A stretch of 64,000 nucleotides of DNA. It comes from Paracoccaceae bacterium (GTDB lineage: Bacteria; Pseudomonadota; Alphaproteobacteria; Rhodobacterales; Rhodobacteraceae). How positions within the stretch are numbered: the stretch's first letter is position 1; each line of letters begins with the position of its first letter. Positions 39,180 to 46,539 of the stretch are shown here, in pieces. The notes beneath the pieces are model-generated. The model saw nothing but the letters and a program-made list of their open reading frames with translations, had not been told where the DNA came from and made no database searches. A program made the position numbers and the translations under genes. The stretch is taken from NCBI GenBank assembly GCA_027489375.1, contig JAIXZW010000012.1, forward strand, positions 496,001-560,000, given 5' to 3'.

Positions 39180-39583
39180 GCGTGATCGTCACCGACAAGG
39201 GCTTTCAGGCCGAAGACTGGACCGCGCCCATCGTCGCCCTTACCGATCTGGCGGGGCATCAGGGCGCGGTCGATCTGGCGCATACCGACGATCCGGCGGC
39301 GCTGGCGGCGCAACTCGACGCGCTGCACCTGATCCGCGTGGCCTTTCCCGCCTTCAACGATGGCCGCGCCTTCACCATCGCCCGCCGCCTGCGGATGATG
39401 GGCTACACGGGGCGTCTGCGCGCCAAGGGTCCGGTCATCGCCGACCAATATGCGATGGCCCGCCGCGTCGGCTTTGACGAGGTGGAAATCCCCGAAGAGA
39501 TCGCCGCCCGCCAGCCTGCCGAGCAATGGGCCTTCCGCGCCGACTGGAAGTCCTTCGACTACCAAGCCCGTCTGCGCGCCTGA
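39176..39583 (+). CDS. DUF934 protein of the sulfur-assimilation operon
   Basis: A 135-residue protein of the DUF934 family, nearly always next to cysH or cysI in proteobacteria. Motifs are IRVAFPAFNDGRAFTIARRLR, GYTGRLRAKGPVIADQYAMARR and FRADWKSFDYQARL. No cofactor motif or membrane segment is visible. Its last codons and stop are the first unit of a 36-bp tandem repeat. Function unknown; tight linkage implies a role in sulfite reduction. Confidence 0.9.
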   Translation: MSVIVTDKGFQAEDWTAPIVALTDLAGHQGAVDLAHTDDPAALAAQLDALHLIRVAFPAFNDGRAFTIARRLRMMGYTGRLRAKGPVIADQYAMARRVGFDEVEIPEEIAARQPAEQWAFRADWKSFDYQARLRA

Positions 39584-39656
39584 CGCGCAGACAAGACGCA
39601 CAACCGTCTGCGCGCCTGACACGCAGGCAGAACGGAACGCCGCCCTGCGCGCCTGA
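39569..39656 (+). repeat. 36-bp tandem repeat covering the DUF934 stop
   Basis: Units begin at 39569 and 39605 (CGTCTGCGCGCCTGA...), with a diverged partial unit near 39641. Each contains the DUF934 end and a TGA. The first unit forms a 9-bp stem (GTCTGCGCG/CGCGCAGAC, loop CCTGA). It looks like slippage duplication of the gene end and may act as a terminator. Confidence 0.75.
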
Positions 39657-39734
39657 TCCGCACCACATCGCCCCATAGCCACGCCGGGGGCTTTCCCCGA
39701 AGGCGTGGCTTCTATATTGCCGAAAGCGACCGCC

Positions 39735-40571
39735 ATGACCGAAGCGAGCCTCACGATGGACGCCAAGACCGAAACCACCACCGCCAAGCCCCATCTGCCC
39801 GACGCGCAGACGGTGACGCAGGTGACGCATTGGACCGACCGCCTCTTCTCCTTCCGCGTGACGCGCCCGCAAAGCCTGCGCTTCCGCTCGGGCGAATTCG
39901 TGATGATCGGCCTGTTGGGCGACACCGGCAAACCGCTCTTGCGCGCCTATTCCATCGCCTCGCCCGCCTGGGACGAGGAGCTGGAGTTCTATTCGATCAA
40001 GGTGCCGGACGGCCCCCTGACCAGCCGCCTGCAACATATCAAGGTGGGCGACGAGATCATCCTGCGCCCCAAACCCGTGGGAACGCTGGTCCATGACGCG
40101 CTGCTTCCGGGCAAGCGGCTCTGGTTCCTTGCCACCGGCACGGGCCTTGCCCCCTTCGCCTCGCTCATGCGCGAGCCGGAAACCTACGAGAAATACGAAT
40201 CCGTCATCATGATGCACACCTGCCGCGAGGTGGCCGAGCTTGAATACGGCCGCCAACTGGTGGAAAGCCTCAAGGACGATCCGCTGATCGGCGAGATGGT
40301 GGGCGACAAGCTGCGCTACTATCCCACGACCACGCGGGAAGAGTTCCACCACATGGGCCGCGTCACCGACAACCTGACCTCGGGCAAGGTCTTCGCCGAC
40401 CTCGGCCTGCCCGCGATGAACCGCGAGGAGGACCGCGCGATGGTCTGCGGGTCGCTTGCCTTCAACGTGGACGTCAAGAAGATCCTCGAAGACTTCGGCC
40501 TGACCGAAGGCGCCAACTCCGACCCGCAGCAATTCGTGGTGGAAAAGGCCTTCGTGGGCGACGGCATCTGA
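39735..40571 (+). CDS. fpr: Ferredoxin/flavodoxin-NADP(+) reductase
   Basis: FAD enzyme moving electrons between NADPH and ferredoxin or flavodoxin. The 278-residue protein has LLRAYSIASPAWDEELEFYSI (FAD-binding RxYS), DGPLTSRLQHIKVGD, LWFLATGTGLAPFASLMR (NADP-binding) and the end VVEKAFVGDGI. The ATG at 39735 is used; 39756 (MDAKTETT) is an alternative. It lies 150 bases after DUF934 with a GC-rich repeat between, so it may be its own transcript. It could power CysI and other ferredoxin enzymes. Confidence 0.94.
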   Translation: MTEASLTMDAKTETTTAKPHLPDAQTVTQVTHWTDRLFSFRVTRPQSLRFRSGEFVMIGLLGDTGKPLLRAYSIASPAWDEELEFYSIKVPDGPLTSRLQHIKVGDEIILRPKPVGTLVHDALLPGKRLWFLATGTGLAPFASLMREPETYEKYESVIMMHTCREVAELEYGRQLVESLKDDPLIGEMVGDKLRYYPTTTREEFHHMGRVTDNLTSGKVFADLGLPAMNREEDRAMVCGSLAFNVDVKKILEDFGLTEGANSDPQQFVVEKAFVGDGI

Positions 40572-40595
40572 ACGCCCCGGCCACTCGATAGGAAC

Positions 40596-40632
40596 GCCGC
40601 GCAGGACACCCCTGCGCGGCATTTTCGTTTTC
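40596..40632 (+). terminator. Rho-independent terminator of fpr
   Basis: A perfect 10-bp stem GCCGCGCAGG/CCTGCGCGGC, loop ACACC, followed by ATTTTCGTTTTC. It begins 24 bases after the fpr stop. Confidence 0.92.
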
Positions 40633-40681
40633 ATGCTCGCGCAAATATCCTCGGGGGGTGAAGGGGGGCCGACAGCCCCCC
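40628..40681 (-). repeat. Hairpin/GATATTTG repeat after fpr
   Basis: On the minus strand: hairpin GGGGGGC-tgtcg-GCCCCCC (40663-40681), then CCCCCCGAGGATATTTGCGC and GAGCATGAAAAC. It starts 11 bases after the stop of the Ala-rich gene (40693) and overlaps the T-run of the fpr terminator. Confidence 0.8.
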
Positions 40682-40692
40682 TTCTTCCGAAC

Positions 40693-41121
40693 TCACAGCT
40701 TGAGCGCGGCCTTGATCTGGTCGATCACGCCCTGAACCTTGGTCGGGTCCGCAGCGGCGGCAGTCACGGCGGTCTTCAGCGCGGTCTTGGTCGCATCGTC
40801 GAGCGACGAGCCGTCGATCAGTGCCGTGACCTTGGCCGCATCGAAAGCGGCGGGGTCAAGTGCGGCAGCCGCATCGGCGGCCAGCTTGGCCGCAGCCTCT
40901 TCGGCGGCTTTCGCAGCGGCGGCAGCCTCTTCGGCGGCCTTGGCGGCGGCTTCCTCTGCTGCCTTCTTCTCGGCGGCAGCGGCTTCCTCGGCGGCCTTGG
41001 CGGCGGCTTCGGCGGCAGCGGCAGCCTCGGCGGCGGCCTGCTGTGCGGGCAGATACGAGAACTTGTAGTAGCCGCCACCGGCGGCAATCAGGACAACGAG
41101 AGCAATCACGATACGTTTCAT
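40693..41121 (-). CDS. Membrane-anchored Ala/Glu/Lys-rich protein
   Basis: A 142-residue protein. Residues 1-20 form a signal anchor (MKRIVIALVVLIAAGGGYYK). Residues about 28-90 are a low-complexity helix of AAEAAAKAAEEAA-type repeats with alternating acidic and basic residues, probably a rigid single helix or coiled coil. The C-terminal 45 residues (VTALIDGSSLDDATKTALKTAV...) form a small helical domain. GGAGTG precedes the ATG. No family is recognised with confidence; it likely extends into the periplasm. Confidence 0.75.
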   Translation of the reverse strand: MKRIVIALVVLIAAGGGYYKFSYLPAQQAAAEAAAAAEAAAKAAEEAAAAEKKAAEEAAAKAAEEAAAAAKAAEEAAAKLAADAAAALDPAAFDAAKVTALIDGSSLDDATKTALKTAVTAAAADPTKVQGVIDQIKAALKL

Positions 41122-41285
41122 GGAACACTCCTTGACCGGGGACAGCCCCCGGAATGGCGCGCCTATGCCACAGATTCCCGAAACAATCAAAGCCAGACGC
41201 AACCGAACCTGCTACCCAGGGTTGAGATTCGCGGGCAGCCGTGGCGATACCGCGTCATCGGTGCTTGCACTTTGCCCGATTCCCG

Positions 41286-41314
41286 TTGAAAGCCTGTGCC
41301 AGCACGCGTAAATT
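41286..41314 (+). promoter_or_regulatory. Candidate sigma-70 promoter of infC
   Basis: TTGAAA at 41286-41291, exactly 17 bases, then TAAATT at 41309-41314, 38 bases before the proposed AUA start. The rest of the 41122-41351 gap shows no other gene. Confidence 0.6.
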
Positions 41315-41351
41315 ATGCGGCGCAAGAGTGAACCACAAAAGGACGACCACC

Positions 41352-41891
41352 ATAGCCCGCAGACCCCACAACGCCCCTCCGCAGCGCGAGACGGGCCCCC
41401 GTGTGAATGATCGCATCCGTTCGCCCGAAATCCGGCTCATCGGGGCCGAGGGCGAGAACATCGGCGTCGTGACCCCCGCCCGCGCCATGCAGATGGCTGA
41501 AGAGGCCGGTCTCGATCTGGTCGAGATCAGCCCGAACGCGGAACCGCCGGTCTGCAAGATCATGGACTTCGGCAAGTTCAAATACGAGACGCAGAAGCGC
41601 GAGGCCGAAGCCCGCAAGAAGCAGAAGATCATCGAGATCAAGGAAATCAAGTTCCGTCCCGGAACCGATACCCATGACTACGACGTGAAGATGCGCTCGG
41701 TGATGAAGTTCCTCGAAGAGGGCGACAAGGTCAAAGTCACCCTGCGCTTCCGTGGCCGCGAGATGGCGCACCAGGAGCTGGGTCTTGAACTGCTCAACCG
41801 CGTGGCCGCCGATGTGGGCGACAATGGCAAGATCGAGTCGATGCCCAAGCTCGAGGGCCGCCAGATGGTGATGATGATCGCCCCGAAATAA
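41352..41891 (+). CDS. infC: Translation initiation factor IF-3
   Basis: Binds the 30S subunit and rejects non-canonical start codons. The protein [20 protein letters not shown]... has the N-domain ([20 protein letters not shown]), the linker ([16 protein letters not shown]) and the C-domain ([27 protein letters not shown]). No ATG fits: AAAAGGACG sits nine bases before an AUA codon at 41352, giving 179 residues, while an in-frame GTG at 41328 has no good ribosome-binding site. A rare start is a known autoregulatory feature of infC in other bacteria. A strong terminator follows. Confidence 0.94.
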   Translation: MARRPHNAPPQRETGPRVNDRIRSPEIRLIGAEGENIGVVTPARAMQMAEEAGLDLVEISPNAEPPVCKIMDFGKFKYETQKREAEARKKQKIIEIKEIKFRPGTDTHDYDVKMRSVMKFLEEGDKVKVTLRFRGREMAHQELGLELLNRVAADVGDNGKIESMPKLEGRQMVMMIAPK

Positions 41892-41913
41892 GGGCGGTCG
41901 CATCCGGCCAAGG

Positions 41914-41942
41914 GGCGCGCCACCGGCGCGCCTTTTGTTTTT
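41914..41942 (+). terminator. Rho-independent terminator of infC
   Basis: An 8-bp stem GGCGCGCC/GGCGCGCC with loop ACC is followed by TTTTGTTTTT. It starts 22 bases after the infC stop. Confidence 0.92.
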
Positions 41943-42002
41943 CGTCACCCCGATTTTTCTGCGAAAGATCCCGCCCCGTCCTGTCCCGTGGCGGGGGCGG
42001 CA

Positions 42003-42036
42003 GCGGGGTCTTGAGTATTTGGGCAAGGGTGAAGGG
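42003..42036 (+). repeat. GATATTTG-type repeat, first of a tandem pair
   Basis: GCGGGGTCTTGAGTATTTGG followed by GCAAGGGTGAAGGG. It lies between infC and the convergent molybdopterin-binding gene. Confidence 0.7.
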
Positions 42037-42056
42037 GCATCGCCGCGCCCTTGGCA

Positions 42057-42091
42057 GGCGGGGAATCGAGTATTTGAGCCAAGGTGAAAGG
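42057..42091 (+). repeat. GATATTTG-type repeat, second of a tandem pair
   Basis: GGCGGGGAATCGAGTATTTG followed by AGCCAAGGTGAAAGG. Same orientation as the copy at 42003 and about 54 bases on; it ends four bases before the stop of the convergent gene. Confidence 0.7.
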
Positions 42092-42095
42092 CGGG

Positions 42096-43103
42096 TCAGC
42101 CCTTCATCTTCGGTTCGCGCAGTTGCGGGCGCAGCGGGATTTCCTTGAGCAGCCCCCCCACCCCCATCGCCGCGATGTCGCGGTCGGTGACGTCGAGCCC
42201 GCAGGCCAGACGTTCCAGCACCCAATCCGCGCCGTTGAGCGCCGGCGACCGCGCGCAGCCCGGCAGGCCGATCACGGGGCGGGGGCCAAGGATGCCGAAG
42301 AACAGAAGGTTGCCGGGATCGACGGGCATCCCGAAGCGCGTGACAGTGCCCCCGGCGCGGCGCAGGGCGGCGGGGGCGGTGTCCATCGGGTCGGATGTGG
42401 CGGACCCCGTCAGGATCAGCAGCATCTCGCCCGACAGCCGCGCCAGCGCCGCCGCGATGGCCGCTTCCTCATGCGGCACCGTCTCGACCGCCGCCAGCGT
42501 CATGCCGAGGGCTGCAAGCCGCGTTTCCACCGCGCGGCGGCCCTTGGCGTTCAGCTTCGGGTCCTGCCCCGCAACCTCGGTCATCACCAGCCCTGCCGAT
42601 CTGCGGGTCACGGGCAGCACGCGCAGCGCGGCGGTGGCGGCAGCGGCCAGCGCGGGGGCAAGGGCGGCTTCGGCCACGGCATAGGTGATGATCTTGACCG
42701 TCCCGACCAGCGTCCCCGCCGTGACGCGCTGCATGGGCGGCAGGGTCGCCAGCGTGATGGCGGGATCGATCAGGTTCAGCCGCAGCACCGCGTCAGGGTC
42801 GAACATGACGATCCCCGCCCCCGTGGCGTTCAGGTTCACCCGCCCCGTAAAGGCCGTGCTTGCCGCAAGCCCGCAGCCTTGCGACATCAGCGCCGCGGCA
42901 AGGCGGGCGGCGGCCGCATCCTCGCCCACATCCCCCGCCTCGGCCTGCGCCACGGTCACGCGGGTGATCCCCGCCGCGCGCAGGGCTTCGATTTCCCCGG
43001 CCCCCAGCACCTGCCCCTTGCGCAGCCGTCCCTGACCCACGCTTTCCGAATGGGCAAGGATCGCTCCCAAGGCCCCCTCCAGCGGCACCTCGCCGAAGCG
43101 CAT
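42096..43103 (-). CDS. Molybdopterin-binding protein (MoaB/MoeA-like domain)
   Basis: A 335-residue protein. The N-terminal part (about 1-165) resembles the front half of molybdenum cofactor modification proteins (MRFGEVPLEGALGAILAHS, LRKGQVLGAGEIEAL). The C-terminal half has the molybdopterin-binding MoCF fold: ILTGSATSDPMDTAPAALRRAGG and PRPVIGLPGCARSPALNGADWVLERL. Such proteins accompany XdhC in molybdenum-hydroxylase clusters. Its ATG overlaps the xdhC stop by one base. Likely role: handling Moco before insertion into a hydroxylase not in this window. Confidence 0.82.
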   Translation of the reverse strand: MRFGEVPLEGALGAILAHSESVGQGRLRKGQVLGAGEIEALRAAGITRVTVAQAEAGDVGEDAAAARLAAALMSQGCGLAASTAFTGRVNLNATGAGIVMFDPDAVLRLNLIDPAITLATLPPMQRVTAGTLVGTVKIITYAVAEAALAPALAAAATAALRVLPVTRRSAGLVMTEVAGQDPKLNAKGRRAVETRLAALGMTLAAVETVPHEEAAIAAALARLSGEMLLILTGSATSDPMDTAPAALRRAGGTVTRFGMPVDPGNLLFFGILGPRPVIGLPGCARSPALNGADWVLERLACGLDVTDRDIAAMGVGGLLKEIPLRPQLREPKMKG

Positions 43104-44110
43104 CAGCCCTTCCTCAGCGCATGGGTGACTTGTGCCATGACCGACACCGCAATCTCGGCGGGCGTCTTCGCCCCGATATCGAGGCCCACGGGCGCGTGGA
43201 TGCGGGCAATCTCGGCCTCGGCAAACCCCGCCTCGCGCAGGCGGTCCACCCGCTTGGCATGGGTCCGGCTTGACCCGAGACAGCCGAGGTAGAAGACCGG
43301 CGACCGCAGCGCGAAGCGGATCGCGGGATCGTCGAGCTTGGGGTCATGCGTCAGGGTGACGATGGCCGTGCGCGCATCGGGGGCAAGGGCGGCAAGCGCC
43401 TCGTCCGGCCAATCCTCCACGATCACCTCGCCCGGAAAGCGGGCGGCAGAGCCAAAGGCGGAACGCGGGTCGATCAGCGTGCAGTCATATCCGCAGGTGC
43501 GGGCGACCGTCAGCAGGGCTTGGGCGATATGCACCGCCCCCACCACGATCAGTCGCAGCGGCGGGTTGTGGATGGCGATGAAGCGCCCGTCCTCCTCCAT
43601 CCCCGAACGGTCGGCGCGGAAGCGGGCATCCACCGCCGCTTCGTCGCCGGGGCGGATCAGGCGGCGCTCCCATGTGTCGGGATGCACCGCGACCGCCACC
43701 GCACGGCGGGCGGCACGTTCGGCGACCAGCTCTTCCAGCAGCGCCACGGGCAGCGCCACGGGCAGCCCCTGCCCCGCGTCACCGCCCACGGGTTCCACCA
43801 GCACGCGGATCGTTCCGCCACAGGCCAGCCCCACGGCAAAGGCCGTCTCGTCGCTGACGCCAAAGGTCAGCACCCGCGACTTGCCGTCGCCCAGCGCCGC
43901 CATCGCCTCGGTCACGACCGCGCCTTCGACGCAGCCGCCCGAGACGGACCCCATCATCTCGCCCGCGCCCGAAACGGCAAGCTGGCTTCCCGCCTGACGC
44001 GGGGCGGACCCCCATGTCTCGATCACGGTGGCCAGAACCGCGCCCGTGCCGGCCCTGTGCCAGCCCAGCGCGATTTCGGGGATGCTGTCATGTTCGGCGC
44101 GTTGTTCCAT
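43103..44110 (-). CDS. XdhC/CoxI-family molybdenum cofactor maturation protein
   Basis: Family members bind Moco and promote its sulfuration and insertion into xanthine dehydrogenase or CO dehydrogenase-type enzymes. The 335-residue protein has the N-terminal XdhC motif ATVIETWGSAPRQAGSQLAV and GSVSGGCVEGAVV (conserved Cys). The C-terminal Rossmann-like region includes LRLIVVGAVHIAQAL, IVTLTHDPKLDDPAI and YLGCLGSSRTHAKR. The start at 44110 has GGAGG; an upstream ATG is less likely. It lies downstream of the ompA-like gene beyond a terminator. Confidence 0.9.
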   Translation of the reverse strand: MEQRAEHDSIPEIALGWHRAGTGAVLATVIETWGSAPRQAGSQLAVSGAGEMMGSVSGGCVEGAVVTEAMAALGDGKSRVLTFGVSDETAFAVGLACGGTIRVLVEPVGGDAGQGLPVALPVALLEELVAERAARRAVAVAVHPDTWERRLIRPGDEAAVDARFRADRSGMEEDGRFIAIHNPPLRLIVVGAVHIAQALLTVARTCGYDCTLIDPRSAFGSAARFPGEVIVEDWPDEALAALAPDARTAIVTLTHDPKLDDPAIRFALRSPVFYLGCLGSSRTHAKRVDRLREAGFAEAEIARIHAPVGLDIGAKTPAEIAVSVMAQVTHALRKG

Positions 44111-44175
44111 CGGTTCCTCCACCGCCCGCATCATGCAAGCGGATGCGTGGCCATGCCATTGGCAAAAGGTGGCAC

Positions 44176-44213
44176 GCAAAAGGAAAACGCCGCAGGGTTG
44201 CCCCCGCGGCGTT
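44176..44213 (-). terminator. Rho-independent terminator of the OmpA-family gene
   Basis: On the minus strand: AACGCCGC pairs with GCGGCGTT around a 12-base loop, followed by TTCCTTTTGC. It begins 20 bases after the ompA-like stop and separates it from xdhC. Confidence 0.8.
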
Positions 44214-44232
44214 CCGATCCTTGCCGGACCGC

Positions 44233-46389
44233 TTACTGAAGCGAAGCGGTCGAGGTGCGCAGCAGCGGCGTGATGATCCGCACCGCCACGCGGCGGTTCT
44301 GGCGTTCATCCGCATCGCTCTGCACGCGCAGGTCCGATTCGCCATACCCCTGCACCACCATGTTTTCCGGCGGCACGTCGAAGTATTCGGTCAGCGCCAG
44401 CGCCACCGATTCCGCGCGACGGTCCGACAGTGCGAGGTTCGAGGCCGCAGACCCCACCGCATCGGTGTGACCTTCGATCAGGAAAACCTCGTTCGGGTTG
44501 TCCTTGACCATCTGCGCAAGGAAGCGGCCCAGCGAGGCAAGGCTTTCGGCCTGATTGGCCTTGATCGCCGACGAGCCGGTGTCGAAGGTGATGTTGTTCA
44601 CATCGACCGTCGCGGCGAGGTTGCGCACTTCCTTGATCTCGCGGATCTGGCGGAGCGAGAAGGTGCGCCCGATCTCCTTGGCATCCAGCGCCGCCATGCG
44701 GGCCTTGAGCAGCGCATCCTCTTCCGAGGTGGACATGCTGATCACGCGGGCACGCGGGGCGGGAAGGGTCGTGACGTCGATCCGCTCTTCCGGCACGAGG
44801 TCGTCGATCAGGATCACCTCGCGGCCATAGCCGTCATAGGTGGCGCGGCGCAGCACGCGGCCCGTCACGTCGCGGATGGTGACGATCTGGGTGCCGTCGG
44901 CGCGTTCCACGATGGTGCGGGTCGAGCCGTCGCGGAAGGTTTCGGTGCGCACGGTCGAACCGGGGCGGCGCAGCAGGGTGTCGTCGTCCTTGTAGACCAC
45001 ATAATCACCCGAGCCACGGCGCACGACGACGCGGTCGCCGGTGTTCGAGACGACCTCGTCCTGCGTATTGGCGCGGCTGTTGTTGATGATCGCGCCGACG
45101 ACCAGCGCGCCCAGCGCCACAAGGCCGACCTTTTCAAGATCGGTCATGCCCTTTTTCTTCTTCTTGCCATCCGCGGCCACGGCCACGGCGGCGGGGGCCG
45201 CGAATTCCTCGGCCGAGGAGCGGGTCGTTGCCTCGGTGATCTTCTGGACGAGGACGTCCTCGGCATCCGTCGATTCGGGGATCACGGTCTTTTCGCCTTC
45301 GGTCGTGACGACGGGGGCAAGGTTCGCCGCCGCTTCAAGCGCCGCGGGTTCGACGCCCTCTTCCGGTGCGGAAAGGAGTGTGGTCAGCTGTTCGACAGCC
45401 TGTTCGGTCGGGGCCGGAGCCTCGACAGGTTCCGCCGTCGCGGCATCCGTGGTCGCCTCGCCTTCGGTAGCGGCGGGTTCTTCGGTTGCTGCGGGGTCTT
45501 CGGTTGCTGCGGGTTCTTCCGTGGCAGCGGGTTCTTCGGTTGCTACAGGCTCTTCCGTAGCGGCAGGCTCTTCCGTGGCGGCAGGCATATCGGTCGGAGC
45601 AGCTTCTTCCTGCTGCGCGGCAGCCTCGGCAGCGGCGGCTTCATCGGCCTGACGCTGGGCCTCGGCGGCAGCGGCAGCGTCAGCCTCGGCCTGCGCGGCG
45701 GCTTCCGCTTCTGCGGCGGCGGCGGCGTCGGCTTCGGCCTTGGCGGCAGCGTCAGCCTCGGCCTGCGCTGCGGCTTCCGCTTCGGCGGCGGCGGCGGCGT
45801 CAGCTTCGGCCTTGGCGGCAGCGTCAGCCTCGGCCTGCGCGGCGGCTTCCGCTTCGGCGGCGGCGGCGGCTTCGGCTTCGGCCTTGGCGGCTTCGGCCTC
45901 GGCCTGCGCTGCGGCTTCCGCTTCAGCGGCGGCGGCGGCTTCGGCTTCGGCCTGTGCTGCGGCTTCGGCCTCGGCCTGCGCTGCGGCTTCCGCTTCGGCA
46001 GCGGCGGCGGCTTCGGCTTCGGCCTGTGCTGCGGCTTCCGCCTCGGCCTGCGCTGCGGCTTCCGCTTCGGCAGCGGCGGCGGCTTCGGCTTCGGCCTGTG
46101 CTGCGGCTTCTGCCTCGGCCTGCGCTGCGGCTTCCGCTTCGGCAGCGGCGGCGGCTTCGGCTTCGGCCTGTGCTGCGGCTTCTGCCTCGGCGGCGCTCTG
46201 CTGCTCTTGCAACTGCTGCATCACGGCATTCATGTCGCAGGGCTGTTCCTGCGTGCCAAGGCACAGCACCGTGCCATCATCCGCGATGATGCTGCCATCC
46301 TCGGTCATCGTCTGCGCCATCAGCGCGGCGGGGTTGATCTGCATCAGCGCGACAGAAAGCGCGGTCGTCGAGATCAGGAGCCGTTTCAT
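44233..46389 (-). CDS. OmpA-family protein with long Ala/Glu repeat region
   Basis: A 718-residue exported protein. A signal peptide at residues 1-25 ends ALMAQ. Residues about 66-255 are AEAEAAAQ/AEAEAAAA repeats, predicted continuous helix. Residues about 258-310 are Pro/Thr/Glu repeats (ATEEPAATEEP). A hydrophobic helix follows near residue 418 (VGLVALGALVVGAI). The last 120 residues are an OmpA peptidoglycan-binding domain (ITFDTGSSAIKANQAESL, IEGHTDAVGSAASNLALSDRRA, VVQGYGESDLR). AAAGGAC precedes the ATG. It probably tethers the envelope to peptidoglycan; the repeat is coded by about 72-bp units. Confidence 0.88.
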   Translation of the reverse strand: MKRLLISTTALSVALMQINPAALMAQTMTEDGSIIADDGTVLCLGTQEQPCDMNAVMQQLQEQQSAAEAEAAAQAEAEAAAAAEAEAAAQAEAEAAAQAEAEAAAAAEAEAAAQAEAEAAAQAEAEAAAAAEAEAAAQAEAEAAAQAEAEAAAAAEAEAAAQAEAEAAKAEAEAAAAAEAEAAAQAEADAAAKAEADAAAAAEAEAAAQAEADAAAKAEADAAAAAEAEAAAQAEADAAAAAEAQRQADEAAAAEAAAQQEEAAPTDMPAATEEPAATEEPVATEEPAATEEPAATEDPAATEEPAATEGEATTDAATAEPVEAPAPTEQAVEQLTTLLSAPEEGVEPAALEAAANLAPVVTTEGEKTVIPESTDAEDVLVQKITEATTRSSAEEFAAPAAVAVAADGKKKKKGMTDLEKVGLVALGALVVGAIINNSRANTQDEVVSNTGDRVVVRRGSGDYVVYKDDDTLLRRPGSTVRTETFRDGSTRTIVERADGTQIVTIRDVTGRVLRRATYDGYGREVILIDDLVPEERIDVTTLPAPRARVISMSTSEEDALLKARMAALDAKEIGRTFSLRQIREIKEVRNLAATVDVNNITFDTGSSAIKANQAESLASLGRFLAQMVKDNPNEVFLIEGHTDAVGSAASNLALSDRRAESVALALTEYFDVPPENMVVQGYGESDLRVQSDADERQNRRVAVRIITPLLRTSTASLQ
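45650..46196 (-). repeat. Coding tandem repeat in the OmpA-family gene
   Basis: Alternating GCx and GAx codons in units of about 72 bp (24 residues). Near-identical copies start around 45983, 46055 and 46127, and more diverged ones lie towards 45650. Copy number is likely to vary between strains by slippage or recombination. Confidence 0.85.
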
Positions 46390-46539
46390 GCGAAGTCCTT
46401 TCCATGTCAGTCGGCGGGGCGCAAAACATTCCCCCAGGGGGACCATTCGCGCCTTCCAGCCGAATGTGCCGGTCAATCATCCTGTTATGCGATATCACCG
46501 CCTATAACGCGAGGCCAAGCGGCGGGTTCCTGCCGGTGC

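Noticed and set aside
45650..46196. Non-coding minisatellite
   Set aside because: The repeat keeps the reading frame throughout and encodes a regular Ala/Glu helix between a signal peptide and an OmpA domain.
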